Source: Ophiura sarsii (lineage: Eukaryota; Echinodermata; Ophiuroidea; Amphilepidida; Ophiuridae). From it: 64,000 nt of DNA. Below the pieces are notes generated by a model. It was given only the letters and a program-made list of their open reading frames with translations, did no database searches and was not told the origin of the DNA. The translations under genes and the position numbers were made by a program. Below, in pieces: positions 1 through 12,132 of this stretch; position 1 is the first letter of the stretch; every line of letters begins with the position of its first letter. Where the stretch lies: the NCBI GenBank assembly GCA_035610835.1, contig CM069455.1, positions 48,878,868-48,942,867 on the forward strand. The letters are read 5' to 3'.

Positions 1-784
1 TAGCATTTTAAACAATGAAAAATAAAATTGTTCATTAGGACTCCGTGTACAATTACGTGACTTCGTTTTCACGCTGATTTCATTAGACTAATGCAAAGTC
101 TGTTATAACTGTATTGTACCGAACTATTAAAAGAGTAAGACTAATTACCACTTTTGGATTACGCACAGAAATAGTCATACACTTTATACACTAAGTTTCA
201 AGCGGGCCACTGCAACGTAGTCTAATTTAACTGGATTGACCTGGCGGTTTTTGAGGGCGTCCCAGCCCATATCAGTGCGACTTTCAAAAAGAGTGACCCC
301 TCCTTAGTTTAATTCCTCTATGGTTTTAGCTTGCTCATTCTTCATCAGGATACGACAGGCACATCGAGCCCGAATGCAATGGCTCTATACATGGGTACAC
401 GGGCTATGAGTTATGAACTTGCGGTTTGATAACGAGAATACTGTACAAGCGTATATAAAGGAAATGGTTGATCACGTGACTAGGCATTACGACGGACGTA
501 TTACTCGGAAAGGGACCAGCAGTGCTATCGTGTGCTCATACAGAACCCCGTTGTGTGGCTGTGAATGGAATACAATGTACTGTGCGTACAGTGTAGCTAG
601 CAATGCAGGCAGAAAATCGAGCAACGAGCAACTGGTGCATATAATACATGTAAATATTGGCCTAGCTGAACCAAGGCATTAAAAGTCTTTGGCTGAACGA
701 TAGTTTTTCTTATCATGAACAATGCATTAAAATGATGATACATTTCAGTAAATTTACCGTACTTCGTGTGAACGAAAACCGGTT

Positions 785-856
785 TCTTTATCGGATATTT
801 CCATCGTGTTTGATGTAAATTCTTTACCGGATATTTCCATCGTGTTTGATGCAAAA
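785..856. repeat. 36-bp tandem duplication
   Basis: Two adjacent copies (785-820 and 821-856) share the core cggatatttccatcgtgttt and differ at a few bases. It belongs to a cluster of three unrelated short tandem duplications. Confidence 0.85.
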
Positions 857-881
857 CATTGCGTGTTTGGTACCCCGGCAA

Positions 882-975
882 ATACGGCGGTGAATGGTTC
901 CATTTGGTGGCAGTATGTGGGCTTGACGATACGGCGGTGAATGGTTCCATTTGGTGGCAGTGTGTGGGCATGACG
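882..975. repeat. 47-bp tandem duplication
   Basis: Copies at 882-928 and 929-975 share atacggcggtgaatggttcc and differ by about two substitutions, so the duplication is recent. Confidence 0.9.
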
Positions 976-1093
976 AAAAAGATTGATGATTTACTGATGT
1001 ACAAGAAATAACTCGGAAAACACAACAAGAAATTGTACACGATGCAAAATATATGACACACATTATAACTAACGCAAATATATATTTTCAAAG

Positions 1094-1177
1094 ATCTTCA
1101 TTCCCATTTTGTTATCTTTTATACCATTCATAGTAATCTTCATTCCCATTTTGTTATCTTTTATGCCATTCATAGTA
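1094..1177. repeat. 42-bp tandem duplication
   Basis: Copies at 1094-1135 and 1136-1177 differ by one visible transition (atacc versus atgcc). Confidence 0.9.
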
Positions 1178-1677
1178 CAATAAAATACGGGTCTCCATTC
1201 TGTTCAGGGAAGTTGGCCTTCGCTGCTCCATTATAAATATTCATAACTAACAACCTCCAAATTCCTCTGGCCAAATTCCAATATTTTATTACTTTTGGTG
1301 AAAAAAGCTCCAATTGTTCAAAAACAAAACACACTTTTCGTCCGATATCTCACCTAAAAACATCCAATCTGTCCACACACACAAATGCCACCCACTCCCT
1401 CCTCTAAGCCATCCTTTTCCCAGCTTCTTCATTATGGTTTCAGTATAGTTTCATTTTGACAAGAATCCGCCCGGCGTTTTAGTATTACAATGCCCACGAA
1501 TGCAATGGCTCAGGGCTAAACATACACCTATGAACTTTGAATCCGGTTAATTCGAGATTGGATCGATGCAGTCAGATCAGGGGTATGCCACTGAGCTTGC
1601 CGATCGGAGGCCACTTTTAAATTAAAATTGGGTCGGCATAGAACTGGTGGTGCTATACCGATCAGGCGTGATTGTAG

Positions 1678-1897
1678 CAGACGACACGACGCTGGCCACG
1701 CGTCTCTCAGACGACCCAATATGGCAACGGAAGTGTACTATTTTGAATTATTTTTAACAGTTATCGCTCGGTTAACGATGAAAATTCTTTTAATTATGAT
1801 GAATTTGTCAAAATTATAAGATTAACATTCGCGATTACGTGTTATTCACTACGAATTCAAAATTTAGATTTCGCGTGGCCACCGTCGCTACGTGCGT
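1678..1897. mobile_element. Diverged copy of the hAT-like MITE family
   Basis: The interior (ccaatatggcaacgg, then the stretch around taagattaacattcgcgatt) matches the better preserved copy at 20913-21191 in the same orientation. The ends are imperfect inverted repeats around ggccacgcg / cgcgtggcc. No target duplication could be seen, so the outer limits are approximate. Confidence 0.5.
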
Positions 1898-2929
1898 TAG
1901 TATAGGACTTTCCTATCCCAAAATTAATAGTATCCCTGGTCAGATGCCTGCCAAGAAAATAACGTGTTTGTTTGTGCACTGTTGGCCCACACGTCGTATA
2001 GCGACATTTTAAGAAAATAAATAAAAATAGAGTAATTTGCAATTCGCCATTGTGGTTGATTGCCTGCACCAATCTTAATAAACTTAGGCTCATTTTGAAG
2101 GGGAGGTCCCCGACATGTCGCGGTTTTAATACCATTGTAATACATGCTACTACAAGACACGATAATATTGAAGACTGGGGGATGTAATCTATAAAATCAT
2201 TGCCAAAGTTGGCCACATATGGCGTTAGTTCGTGTTGAGTGGCAGGCATCCGCGCGCGCTATCATGTTCATGAATGACGACGCTATTTCGAACATAGAGT
2301 GCATATAGGTATGTTCATAAAATTTTGAAAATAAAATTATCTCTTTGAAAATGGAATACATGGAAACAAAGTACTTTACGATAAAACAAATGATAGTTCA
2401 ACCAACCCTACAGGCTGAATAATAAACAAGTTATAACCATAGTAGTTTGCCTCATATTGCTGAAAACTGGGCAAATCATGCACATTTTAAACCATTTTAG
2501 GTAAAAAAAGGTTTACTTTCATGATGTCTAGTTGCTTGTGCGGGGCTATATAGACATCAGTGAATACATCCTAGCCACATCGTACTACATCGCTGTCCCG
2601 GGATCGCTGTATTCATCTAGAGGTAAACATGGAGTTTTCTACATATTTTGGTCAACTAATTTTCAAAAAAATGTCGCCCTCTGTAGTCAATGATATGAAC
2701 ATCCCTAGCAAAGGCTATACCTTTTAATAGAAAAAATATGTATATTATCGACTCGCACATAGAAACGATCGGTTCTTTAAAAAAAATGAATTATTTATCC
2801 ATGTATACATTAATATTAATGATATTTGCGTCCATTTTTCAAAATGTTGACATTTGTCGGTCAGACTCAGGCCTACTTAATTTTTTTTTTTAAATGCTCA
2901 TACACGAAAGATATTTTTGTCATGAAATT

Positions 2930-5900
2930 GATTGCGGCTTGACTTTTTTGTATCATCGATCTCATATGTACCCCAAAAAAATGAATTATTTAACAAAGTA
3001 ATGGTATTTGGGCTAATTTTTCATGTTGATATTTGTCGGTCAAACCAAGAATTTAAAAAAAATTGTTATGATTTCTATGCGAATGACTTTTTTGTTGTCA
3101 AATTGATTACGGCTTGACTTTTTTGTATCATCGATGTCATACGTACCAAAAAAATGAATTATTTAACTAAATAATGGTATTTGGGCTATTTTTTCAAATT
3201 TTGATATTTGTCGGTCAAGCCTAAAAATTAAAAAAAAAATCATTAGGCCTATGAAGACATTTTTGTCATGAAATTGATTGCGGCTTGACTTTTTTGTATC
3301 ATCGATCTCATATGTACCCCCAAAAAATGAATTATTTAACCAAATAATGGTATTTGGGCTAATTTTTCAAATGTTGATATTTGTCGGTCAAGCCGAGAAA
3401 AGAAAAAAAAATTGTTATGATTTCTATGCGATAATGCGAATGACTTTTTGTCGGCAAATTGATTGCGGCTTGACTTTTTTGTATCATCGATCTCATACGT
3501 ACCAACAAAAATTGAATTATTTAACCAAATAATGGTATTTGGGCTAATTTTTAAATTTTTGATATTGTCGGTCAAGCCTAAAATAAAAAAATTAAAAATC
3601 TATGCGAAAGACTTTTTTGTCGCCAAATTGATTGCGGCTTGAGTTTTTTGTATCATCGATCTCATATGTACCCCAAAAATTGAATTACTTAACCAAATAA
3701 TGGTATTTGGGCTAATTTTTTTTATTTTGATATTTGTCGGTCAAGCCTAGAATGTTAAAAAAAAAATTGTTATGATTTCTATGTGAATTACTTTTTTGTG
3801 GTCAAATTGATTGGGACTTGACTTTTTTGTATCATCGATCTCATATGTACCCAAACAAATTGACTTTATAATAACCAAATAATGGTATTTGGGCTAATTT
3901 GTCAAATTTTGATATTTGTTGGTCAAGCCTAGAATTTAAACAAAAATAATTATGATTTCTATGCGAATGATTTTTTTGTCGCCAAATTGATTGCGGCTTG
4001 ACTTTTTTGCATCATCGATCTCATACGTACCAAAAAAAATTTGAATTATTTAACCAAATAATGGTATTTGGGCTAATTTTTCAAATTTTGATATTTGTCG
4101 GTCAAGCCTAGAATTAAAAAAAAAATTGTTATGATTTCTATGCGAATTACTTTGTGGTCAAATTGATTGCGGCTTGACTTTTTTATATCATCGATCTCAT
4201 ACGTACCAAAAGAAAATTGAATTATGTAACCAAATAATGGAATTTGGGCTAATTTTTCAAATTTTGATACTTGTCGGTCAAGCCTAGAATTATAAAAAAA
4301 ATTGTTATGATTTCTATGCGAACAACTTTTTTTGTCATCAAATTGATTGCGGCTTGACTTTTTTATATCATCGATGTCATACGTACCCAAACAAATTGAA
4401 TTACTTTAATAACCAAATAATGGTATTTGGGCTAATTTTTCAAATTTTGATATTTGTCGGTCAAGCCTAGAATTTAAACAAAAATAATTATGATTTCTAT
4501 ACGAATGACTTTTTTGCATCATCGATCTCATACGTACCAAAAGAAAATTGAATTATTTAACCAAATAATGGTATTTGGGCTATTTTTTCAAATTTTGATA
4601 TTTGTCGGTCAAGCCTAGAATTTAAAAAAAATCATTAGGCCTATGAAGACATTTTTGTCATGAAATTGATTGCGGCTTGACTTTTTTGTATCATCGATCT
4701 CATATGTACCCCAAAAAAATGAATTATTTAACCAAATAATGGTATTTGGGCTAATTTTTCAAATGTTGATATTTGTCGGTCAAGCCGAGAATTTGTAAAA
4801 AAATCGTTATGATTTCTATGCGAATGACTTTTTTTGTTGGCAAATTGATTGCGGCTTGACTTTTTTGTATCATCGATCTCATACGTACCAAAAAAAATTG
4901 AATTATTTAACCAAATAATGGTATTTGGGCAATTTTTTCACATTTTGATATTTGTCAGTCAAGCCTAGAATTAAAATGATTTCTATGCAAACAACTTTTT
5001 TGTCGTCAAATTGATTGCCACTTGACTTTTTTGTATCATCGATCTCATAATACCCAAACAAAATTGAATTATTTAACCAAATAATGGTATTTGGGCTAAT
5101 TTTTAAAATTTTGATATTGTCGGTCAAGCTTAGAATAAAAAAAATAAAAATCTATCCGAAAGACTTTTTTGTCGCCAAATTGATTGCGGCTTGAGTTTTT
5201 TGTATCATCGATCTCATATGTACCCCAAAAAATTGAATTACTTAACCAAATAATGGTATTTGGGCTAATTTTTTTAATGTTGATATTTGTCGGTCAAGCC
5301 TAGAATGTTAAAAAAAAATTGTTATGATTTCTATGTGAATTACTTTTTTGTGGTCAAATTGATTGGGGCTTGACTTTTTTGTATCATCGATCTCATATGT
5401 ACCCAAACAAATTGACTTTATAATAACCAAATAATGGTATTTGGGCTAATTTTTCAAATTTTGATATTTGTTGGTCAAGCCTAGAATTTAAACAAAAATA
5501 ATTATGATTTCTATGCGAATGACTTTTTTGTCGCCAAATTGATTGCGGCTTGACTTTTTTGCATCATCGATCTCATACGTTCCAAAAAAAATTGAATTAT
5601 TTAACCAAATAATGGTATTTGGGCTAATTTTTCAAATTTTGATATTTGTCGGTCAAGCCTAGAATTTAAAAAAAAAATGTTATGATTTCTATGCGAATTA
5701 CTTTTTTGTGGTCAAATTGATTGCGGCTTGAATTTTATATCATCGATCTCATACGTACCAAAAGAAAATTGAATTATTTAACCAAATAATGGTATTTGGG
5801 CTAATTTTTCAAATTTTGATATTTGTCGGTCAAGCCTAGAATTAAAAAAAAAATTGTTATGATTTCTATGCGAATTACTTTTTTGTGGTCAAATTGATTG

Positions 5901-6380
5901 CGGCTTGACTTTTTTATATCATCGATCTCATACGTACCAAAAGAAAATTGAATTATTTAACCAAATAATGGTATTTGGGCTAATTTTTCAAATTTTGATA
6001 TTTGTCGGTCAAGCCTAGAATTAAAAAAAAAATTGTTATGATTTCTATGCGAATTACTTTTTTGTGGTCAAATTGATTGCGGCTTGACTTTTTTATATCA
6101 TCGATCTCATACGTACCCAAACAAATTGAATTACTTTAATAACCAAATAATGGTTTTTGGGCTAATTTGTCAAATTTTGATATTTGTCGGTCAAGCCTAG
6201 AATTTAAACAAAAATAATTATGATTTCTATGCGAATGACTTTTTTGTCGCCAAATTGATTGCGACTTGATTTTTTTGCATCATCGATCTCAAACGTACCA
6301 AACGAAAATTGAATTATTTAACCAAATAATGGTATTTGGGCTAATTTTTCAAATTTTGCTTTTGTCGGTCAAGCCTAGAA
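2930..6380. repeat. Tandem satellite, ~176-bp monomers
   Basis: About twenty copies repeat at roughly 176 bp. Each has the landmarks cggcttgacttttttgtatc, catcgatctcatacgtacc, ccaaataatggtatttgggc and ttgtcggtcaagcc. Copies differ by substitutions and indels in the A/T runs, and at least one is internally deleted (near 4500). Within a monomer ggcttgac and gtcaagcc form inverted ends. Short open frames across the array are by-products of the period. The array ends about 270 bp upstream of the first EGF exon. Confidence 0.93.
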
Positions 6381-6648
6381 CAAATACTCAAAGACATTAA
6401 TCCTATACATAGCTCTTTCACATTTATGAAGCCTACTTGTAGTGCCGCATATAATCATATATCTTCCAAAAAATATGTCAACAGGCAGAACAAAATAAGT
6501 TGACTTCAACATATTAATACAACTATACACTACACCAAACCCACAAGACCCAGCTAGGTTTTGTCCAAAATCATTTTACCATTCAAATCCACCAACCGCC
6601 AAACCCGAGAACCGCGAAAGCCGAGAACCGCTCTAGTTTTAATATCAG

Positions 6649-6762
6649 ATACCGACGAGTGTGCGTCGAATCCTTGCAAGAATAATGGGACATGCATTGA
6701 TAGCATTGTTGCTTATGCATGTACCTGTCGTAGAGGCGTTACGGGCGATAATTGTCAAATAG
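6649..6762 (+). CDS. EGF-like domain exon 1 (calcium-binding type)
   Basis: A 114-bp phase 1-1 exon (38 residues) between an atatcag acceptor and a gtaggag donor. It opens with D-T-D-E-C and has six cysteines in EGF order. The segment CIDSIVAYACTC fits the Asp/Asn-hydroxylation and Ca2+-binding signature C-x-D-x4-Y-x-C-x-C. This is the most diverged of the four EGF exons (C-R-R-G-V-T-G-D-N-C at its end). It is the first recognisable exon of the plus-strand gene; the true start and signal peptide are not identified and may lie outside the window. Such domains typically form rigid Ca2+-bound rods in extracellular proteins. Confidence 0.85.
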   Translation: MPTSVRRILARIMGHALIALLLMHVPVVEALRAIIVK

Positions 6763-7008
6763 GTAGGAGTTGAAAAGGGTTGGCTAATATTACATCGAAC
6801 ATTTGCGTACTCTTTAGTTTCACTTACATTTATTAAGTTTCTAATAGAGTGGCCATGATTAACCAAGATATAATTATTGAATGGCAATATGAGATATCGT
6901 CGTTTAGTTTGCGAAAAGAATATTCAAACCAATTCAAACTAAACATCACCATTTCAAAAAGGCCTACAAGATTCAAGCAGTCGAGCGTATACAACACATA
7001 TGGATTGA

Positions 7009-7031
7009 TTGATTGATTGATTGATTGATTC
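7009..7031. repeat. Short (GATT)n microsatellite
   Basis: About five GATT units in the intron between EGF exons 1 and 2. The same motif is hugely expanded between EGF exons 3 and 4. Confidence 0.85.
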
Positions 7032-7183
7032 CATCTTTTACGCTTTAACGTCAGTAATTAAAACAATTCAAAGATGAACTTTCAATAATCCAACCAAATT
7101 GCAAACATCTATTGTTATACAAAGTTGTTAATTGTATTGTTCAAATTTCCAATTCAGTTCATTTCTGTTGACATTTATTTCAG

Positions 7184-7297
7184 ATGCTAACGAGTGTGCG
7201 TCGAATCCATGCAAGAATAATGGGACATGCGTTGATAACATTGCTGCTTATGCATGCACCTGTCATACAGGTTTTGCCGGCGATAATTGTCAGATAG
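7184..7297 (+). CDS. EGF-like domain exon 2 (calcium-binding type)
   Basis: A 114-bp phase 1-1 exon preceded by gacatttatttcag and followed by gtaaaagttg. It carries D-A-N-E-C at the start, CVDNIAAYACTC in the middle and CHTGFAGDNC at the end. Intron edges are shared with exons 3 and 4, so the exons arose by tandem duplication together with flanking intron. Confidence 0.92.
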   Translation: MLTSVRRIHARIMGHALITLLLMHAPVIQVLPAIIVR

Positions 7298-7453
7298 GTA
7301 AAAGTTGAAAAGGGTTTGCCGATATTACATTGAGACATTTTAGTTTCACTACCTTAAGTACAGTAAAATAGCGTTGTTAATTTGAGATAAACCACGCTGC
7401 TATATGGAAACCACACCAGCACACCGATCGAACCGCATGACACAGATAATGTG

Positions 7454-7525
7454 TTCACGCGCTACGCGATCGCAGCCGCAGTCGCAGTCGCAGCCGCAGT
7501 CGCAGCCGCTGTCACAGCCGCAGTG
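7454..7525. repeat. Hexamer-based GC-rich repeat (GTCGCA/GCCGCA)
   Basis: An imperfect array of cgcagtcgcagccgcag-type units in the intron between EGF exons 2 and 3. It is a local GC island in an AT-rich region. No coding role is apparent. Confidence 0.85.
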
Positions 7526-7824
7526 TATGTTGTTTTGGAAGGATTCCTATTTGCATCAACTTTTGAAACTAAAAGGTTTTTGAAAATAAAATAAAATAAT
7601 TACAATTAAATTATGTTCTTATTTGTATTGTCTATTTATGAAATGGCGTTCAAATCGTCGTTGTTGAAAGGGATTGAATCACATTTCAACATATGTGCAT
7701 CACCAATCTACAATTCAAAGATGACCTTTCCATAATCCAACCAAATTGCAACCAATATACAAAGTTATCAAATGATATTGTTTAAATTCCCAACTCGGTA
7801 AATTTCTGTTGACATTTATTTCAG

Positions 7825-7938
7825 ATATTAACGAGTGTGCATCGAGTCCATGCATGAATAATGGGACATGCGTAGATACCATTGCTTCTTATGCATGTAC
7901 CTGTCATACAGGTTTTGCAGGCGAAAATTGTCAGATAG
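7825..7938 (+). CDS. EGF-like domain exon 3 (calcium-binding type)
   Basis: A 114-bp phase 1-1 exon with acceptor ttatttcag and donor gtaagagt. It starts D-I-N-E-C, then [10 protein letters not shown] and [12 protein letters not shown]. All six EGF cysteines and the Ca2+-ligand positions are present. Confidence 0.92.
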
Positions 7939-8217
7939 GTAAGAGTTTGAATGGGTTGCCTGATATTCCATTGATATTGATTAATTTTTTTAAACTTTAG
8001 TTTCACTTTAGAACTTTAGAACATAGCCCATCAATGATAAACCGACATTTATTTGGATTTATATTAACTAGAAAAACTAAGATTTCGTTGTTTAATTTGC
8101 GAAAAGAAAGTTCGTTTTAATTACTGATAAATCATTGTTAGTAGATTGCAGCACATTCGTTTCAAACTAAACATTAACATTTCAAATATGCCTGTATGAT
8201 TCAAGCAGTCGAGCGTA

Positions 8218-8432
<215 letters not shown>

Positions 8433-8516
8433 CATATGCGATATACAAACTTGACATATTATATCAATGTTGTTTAATTGTCCAATTCGGTACATTTCTT
8501 TTGACATTTATTTCAG

Positions 8517-8630
8517 ATGTTAACGAGTGTGCATCGAGTCCATGCAAGAATAATGGGATATGCGTTGATCATATTGCTGCTTATGCATGCTCCTGCCCTA
8601 CAGGTTTTGGCGGTGATAATTGCCAAATAG
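8517..8630 (+). CDS. EGF-like domain exon 4 (calcium-binding type)
   Basis: A 114-bp phase 1-1 exon with acceptor catttatttcag and donor gtaagagttg. It starts D-V-N-E-C, with CVDHIAAYACSC in the centre and CPTGFGGDNC at the end. The final G joins the first two bases of the HYR exon to give Asp in frame. Confidence 0.92.
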   Translation: MLTSVHRVHARIMGYALIILLLMHAPALQVLAVIIAK

Positions 8631-8797
8631 GTAAGAGTTGAACACGATACACTTTTCGCCAACCCTTTTCAAGGTTCTGTATATCCCTATTACTTAAATA
8701 AAAACCTATAAGAGAACGCAGGATGTGTAGACTTTATGCGATTATTTATATTATTTTGACGACATCTTAAGAAGCTTTTATTTTATCGTTGATACAG

Positions 8798-9040
8798 ACC
8801 AAGAAGCGCCGCATTTCCTCGATTGTTCAGCAAACGTAACTGCATCATACAACCTTAGCAATAGAGATACAACTATATTAACCTGGTCTAATCCACCGGC
8901 AAGCGATAACTACGATCCAAACCCTACAGTCAGTTGTGTGCCAGCATCTGGATCTGACTTTGCCACGGGAATATTTGAGATTGTGTGTGAAGCCGTTGAT
9001 GATAGTGGTAACAAAGATACGTGCGACTTCAGTGTGGCAG
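8798..9040 (+). CDS. HYR (hyalin repeat) domain exon
   Basis: A 243-bp phase 1-1 exon (81 residues). HYR hallmarks are in order: D-Q-E-A-P near the start, then C-S-A-N-V, T-W-S-N-P-P-A-S-D-N-Y, S-C-V-P-A-S-G-S-D-F, G-I-F-E-I-V-C-E-A-V-D-D-S-G-N and C-D-F-S-V at the end. HYR is an Ig-like fold of hyalin, sushi-repeat and related extracellular proteins, linked to adhesion. Acceptor is gatacag and donor gttggtg (weaker than consensus). A single HYR between EGF and discoidin modules fits an echinoderm-like secreted protein. Confidence 0.92.
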
Positions 9041-9512
9041 GTTGGTGTTAAGGGCAATCGGTTATGCGTTGATAAAACGTACACATGCTTAAAGGCTGTT
9101 ATGTCTCAACTTCGTATTTTCACGAATTTCACTTCTCTTATTATTTTAAAACTTCAGAGGGTTATCAGTACAAGAGAAGACATTCTCAATTCCAAAATTG
9201 TGAAAGCGTATAAGAAGGATTGAAATCCCTTATTTTGAACATAACTGGAAAGGAAAAGTCATGCCGCATAGGATCAGCGAAATTCTCATACGCCGCGAAT
9301 CCCGTGTATTCTTGTTCACGCAAATTAACACGCGCCAGTTCGCTTATAAATACGCGACGCTGTCGATTCGATGCTGCGTTACCTGTCATAGACATCTAAT
9401 AGAGACTGCTCATTATGCATGAAGATTTATGTGATCCCTCACTATATGCTAATGTAGTAATAGAACAATAACCTGTCTATAAATAAACTTAAGTAAATGA
9501 ATTATCTTATAG

Positions 9513-9841
9513 TATGCGCGGACCCCCTTGGCATGAAAGACGGAACTATACAAGACAGTCTGATAACAGCGTCAAGTCAGTTGGATAACTACACACTTCC
9601 AAGTTACGCGAGACTAGATCGTCGTCATGAAGGTGGACCTTGGTCTGGGGCATGGGCTGCTAAATCTAATGACCTAAACCAATGGATACAGGTAGACCTT
9701 AGTGCCGCAAGATATGTTTCTGGGATAGTCTTGCAAGGCAGGTCAGATGAATGGAATTGGGTTACCAGATACAAAGTTCAGTATGGCAACGATGGCGTAA
9801 CATGGCGTTACGTAAAGGATGACAATCACGTAAATGACATG
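9513..9841 (+). CDS. Discoidin (F5/8 type C) domain 1, first exon
   Basis: A 329-bp exon entering in phase 1 (acceptor cttatag) and leaving in phase 0 (donor gtaagaac after Met). It opens C-A-D-P-L-G-M-K-D-G-T-I and continues with the family pattern D-S-L-I-T-A-S-S, A-R-L-D, A-W-A-A, N-Q-W-I-Q-V-D-L, G-I-V-L-Q-G-R and V-T-R-Y-K-V-Q-Y. F5/8C domains are jelly-roll folds binding glycans, phospholipids or collagen. The second half of the domain is on the next exon. Confidence 0.95.
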
Positions 9842-10410
9842 GTAAGAACACTTATAAATACTTTCAACGCATACGTTAAAGAATATGCTTTAAGAATACG
9901 ATAACGAAATAAAACCAGGCATCGATAATAATGTGCCTCTGTATGACGAAGAGTTATTACAGCATGACCCAGGAGCATCAGTCATTGTGCATACTAGGCC
10001 TACCAGTCATTAGTAATCCATGGTATAGCTGTGGACAAGGAAGGATAACATGAAGAAGGCGGGTCATCGCTCAGAACCCCTTATGTGATACATACATGTT
10101 TTGAATGTCTGGAAAACGTTTTAACTGCGACTACTCTTGAGATGGCATGTTCCAGAAAGAAGCACTTTAGCCGATAGTAAGCTTCATGCATGGACGCACA
10201 ATAATTATATAATTGTTAGAAGCTTTAACTTCCTTCCTTCAGCGACTTCCTGAGTCAAAGCGCAGGATCAGAAACCGATACTATTTAGACATGATGCGAC
10301 CGTTATGGTCAGAAATGGTTCCTTTAGTGTCGAATGAAACATATTCAAATTTAAGGCTCAATCAAAATATTTACACGTAAATGTTTTTCTTCTTCTTTTT
10401 GATATTAAAG

Positions 10411-10549
10411 GTCTTCACGGGAAACTCAAATAGGGACGCACATTCTACAAGTATATTCACTCATGCAGTATTGGCGATCTTTATCCGAATACGCCCTACT
10501 AAATGGAGTACCCATATAAGCATGAGATTTGAAATTCTTGGGTGTCAAG
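10411..10549 (+). CDS. Discoidin domain 1, second exon
   Basis: A 139-bp exon, phase 0 in and phase 1 out. It starts V-F-T-G-N-S-N, runs through F-I-R-I-R-P-T-K-W and ends with the closing cysteine in E-I-L-G-C-Q. Donor is gtatgtc. With the preceding exon it makes a 156-residue F5/8C domain, the usual family size. Confidence 0.95.
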
Positions 10550-10820
10550 GTATGTCATTGCTATATTTCGTTATCCAAATGTTAAATATTGTAAGCTGTT
10601 TCAGTAACCCGTGGCAAATCAATACGCTGAACACTCTATACATTTACAAAGACGCAAACATGTATTTCACACTAATAGGCCTACATATCGTGTAATTACT
10701 TAAGCCATGCTGCCAAAAACGTTATCAATGGTTATGTTAATGTAAAAAAATCAGTGTCAGTGACCTCTCAATAAATAAACTTAAATCAAATATATGTTTA
10801 TAATGATCTTATACATGTAG

Positions 10821-11149
10821 TATGCGCGGACACCCTTGGTATGGAAGACGGAACCATACCAGACAATCAGATAACAGCGTCAAGTCAGTTTAGTGCCAAC
10901 GAACGTCCAACTAACGCGAGATTAGATCGTCGTCCTCCCGGTGATGAAACGACTGGGGCGTGGACTGCTGCATCTAATGACATAAACCAATGGATACAGG
11001 TGGACCTTAGCAACGTAAGATATGTTTCTGGGATAGTATTACAAGGCAGATCAGATGCCCCGCAATGGGTAACCAGATACAACGTTCAATATAGCAACGA
11101 TGGTGCAACATGGCAGTACGTGAAGGATGAAGACCATGTACACGATATG
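10821..11149 (+). CDS. Discoidin domain 2, first exon
   Basis: Same length and phases as the first exon of domain 1 (329 bp, acceptor catgtag, donor gtaagaat). It opens C-A-D-T-L-G-M-E-D and carries N-Q-W-I-Q-V-D-L-S and V-T-R-Y-N-V-Q-Y-S. The intron just upstream resembles that upstream of domain 1 (aataaacttaa segment), so whole two-exon cassettes were duplicated. Confidence 0.95.
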
Positions 11150-11229
11150 GTAAGAATATACGTCATATTTGTCGACGCTGTGAATGTGACCAGTACACTA
11201 TTACCATGAGTGGCCTAACAAATACGCAA

Positions 11230-11325
11230 TAAGGGTTGTCTTTTGTGATGGGTGCGTTACTCGCGTAACGCGTTAAGGAGTCTGTGGGATGCGTTACGCA
11301 CGTAGCGCGTTAAGGAGTCTATGGA
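11230..11325. repeat. Imperfect tandem repeat with palindromic core
   Basis: Two ~46-bp copies end in cgcgttaaggagtct. The first contains gcgttac-tcgc-gtaacgc, a 7-bp-arm hairpin. It lies in the intron of discoidin domain 2. Similar gcgttacgc sequence recurs near 16600. Confidence 0.6.
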
Positions 11326-11993
11326 GTTAAGTCTAAGTTCATGAATAGGGTATTTTGTTCACAATTATGCTACTAATTTACTTGTTTATGGGTTTACATA
11401 AGGAAGAAAAATGGAACCCGTACCATATAAATGATCAATATATCGCAGTATTTCTCGATGTCGAATAGGAACCCAGTGTTGAATAAAATGAAACCAATCT
11501 TCAGATCAGGGACTTTATTTTCAATTAAATAGAAATGTGTTTTATGTATACAATCATGACAGACATAATTCCGTTGATATCATGAGACGTATGTAACAAC
11601 GTCATTTACTAATTGCAGTTAGTCGCGCGGCGTTATTTTGTTGCAATTAGTGTATGACGCGGTTATGTCACTCTCTCGTGATAGACAAATAAACTACATT
11701 TATGTTCTTTGCCTTTTACAAAGACGCAGATAACGATTGATTTTATCTGAAATAATGTTCCTTCTTTCATAGTATTGACACAGCCAAAGACTACAGCAAT
11801 GCTACGGGCCATAGATTCACGCATTAAGTTACTGTCGTATATCAGAATCACGTGAGGATTTGTATTTATATAGTTGGAATACTGTATATTGCTTTTGGTT
11901 TTAGACATCAAAACCAATTCATGGTTATCCTTAATCTATTGAAATCCATCTCCTCTTAGTAAGTATTCCTGCTTTTCATTTTATATTGATAAG

Positions 11994-12132
11994 GAATTCA
12001 TCGGAAACTCAGACAGCGACGCACATTCTACAAGTATGTTTGCTAATGCGGTGATGGCGACCTTTATTCGAATACGTCCTACTCAATGGGCATCGTATAT
12101 AAGTATGCGATTTGAAATTATTGGATGCGAAG
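11994..12132 (+). CDS. Discoidin domain 2, second exon
   Basis: A 139-bp exon, phase 0 in and phase 1 out. It reads E-F-I-G-N-S-D-S-D-A-H, then F-I-R-I-R-P-T-Q-W and E-I-I-G-C-E before donor gtatgttg. The acceptor (tattgataag) has a poor pyrimidine tract compared with the other two second exons, so splicing here may be weaker. Confidence 0.88.

Larger units (their letters stand above)
1..2880. other. Left flank, no recognised gene
   Basis: No open frame here has a recognisable domain. An 89-residue plus-strand frame at 413-682 matches nothing I know and lacks clear splice context. Three short tandem duplications (785-975 and 1094-1177) and a diverged small transposon copy (about 1678-1897) are annotated separately. 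The rest is AT-rich and may be intron of the plus-strand EGF/discoidin gene or intergenic DNA. Confidence 0.5.

Noticed and set aside
597..1091. 164-residue minus-strand frame
   Set aside because: Runs across two tandem duplications, has internal repetition only from these, and no domain.
2932..5127. Repeated short frames within the satellite
   Set aside because: Same frame recurs with the ~176-bp period, with no coding signature and many indels.
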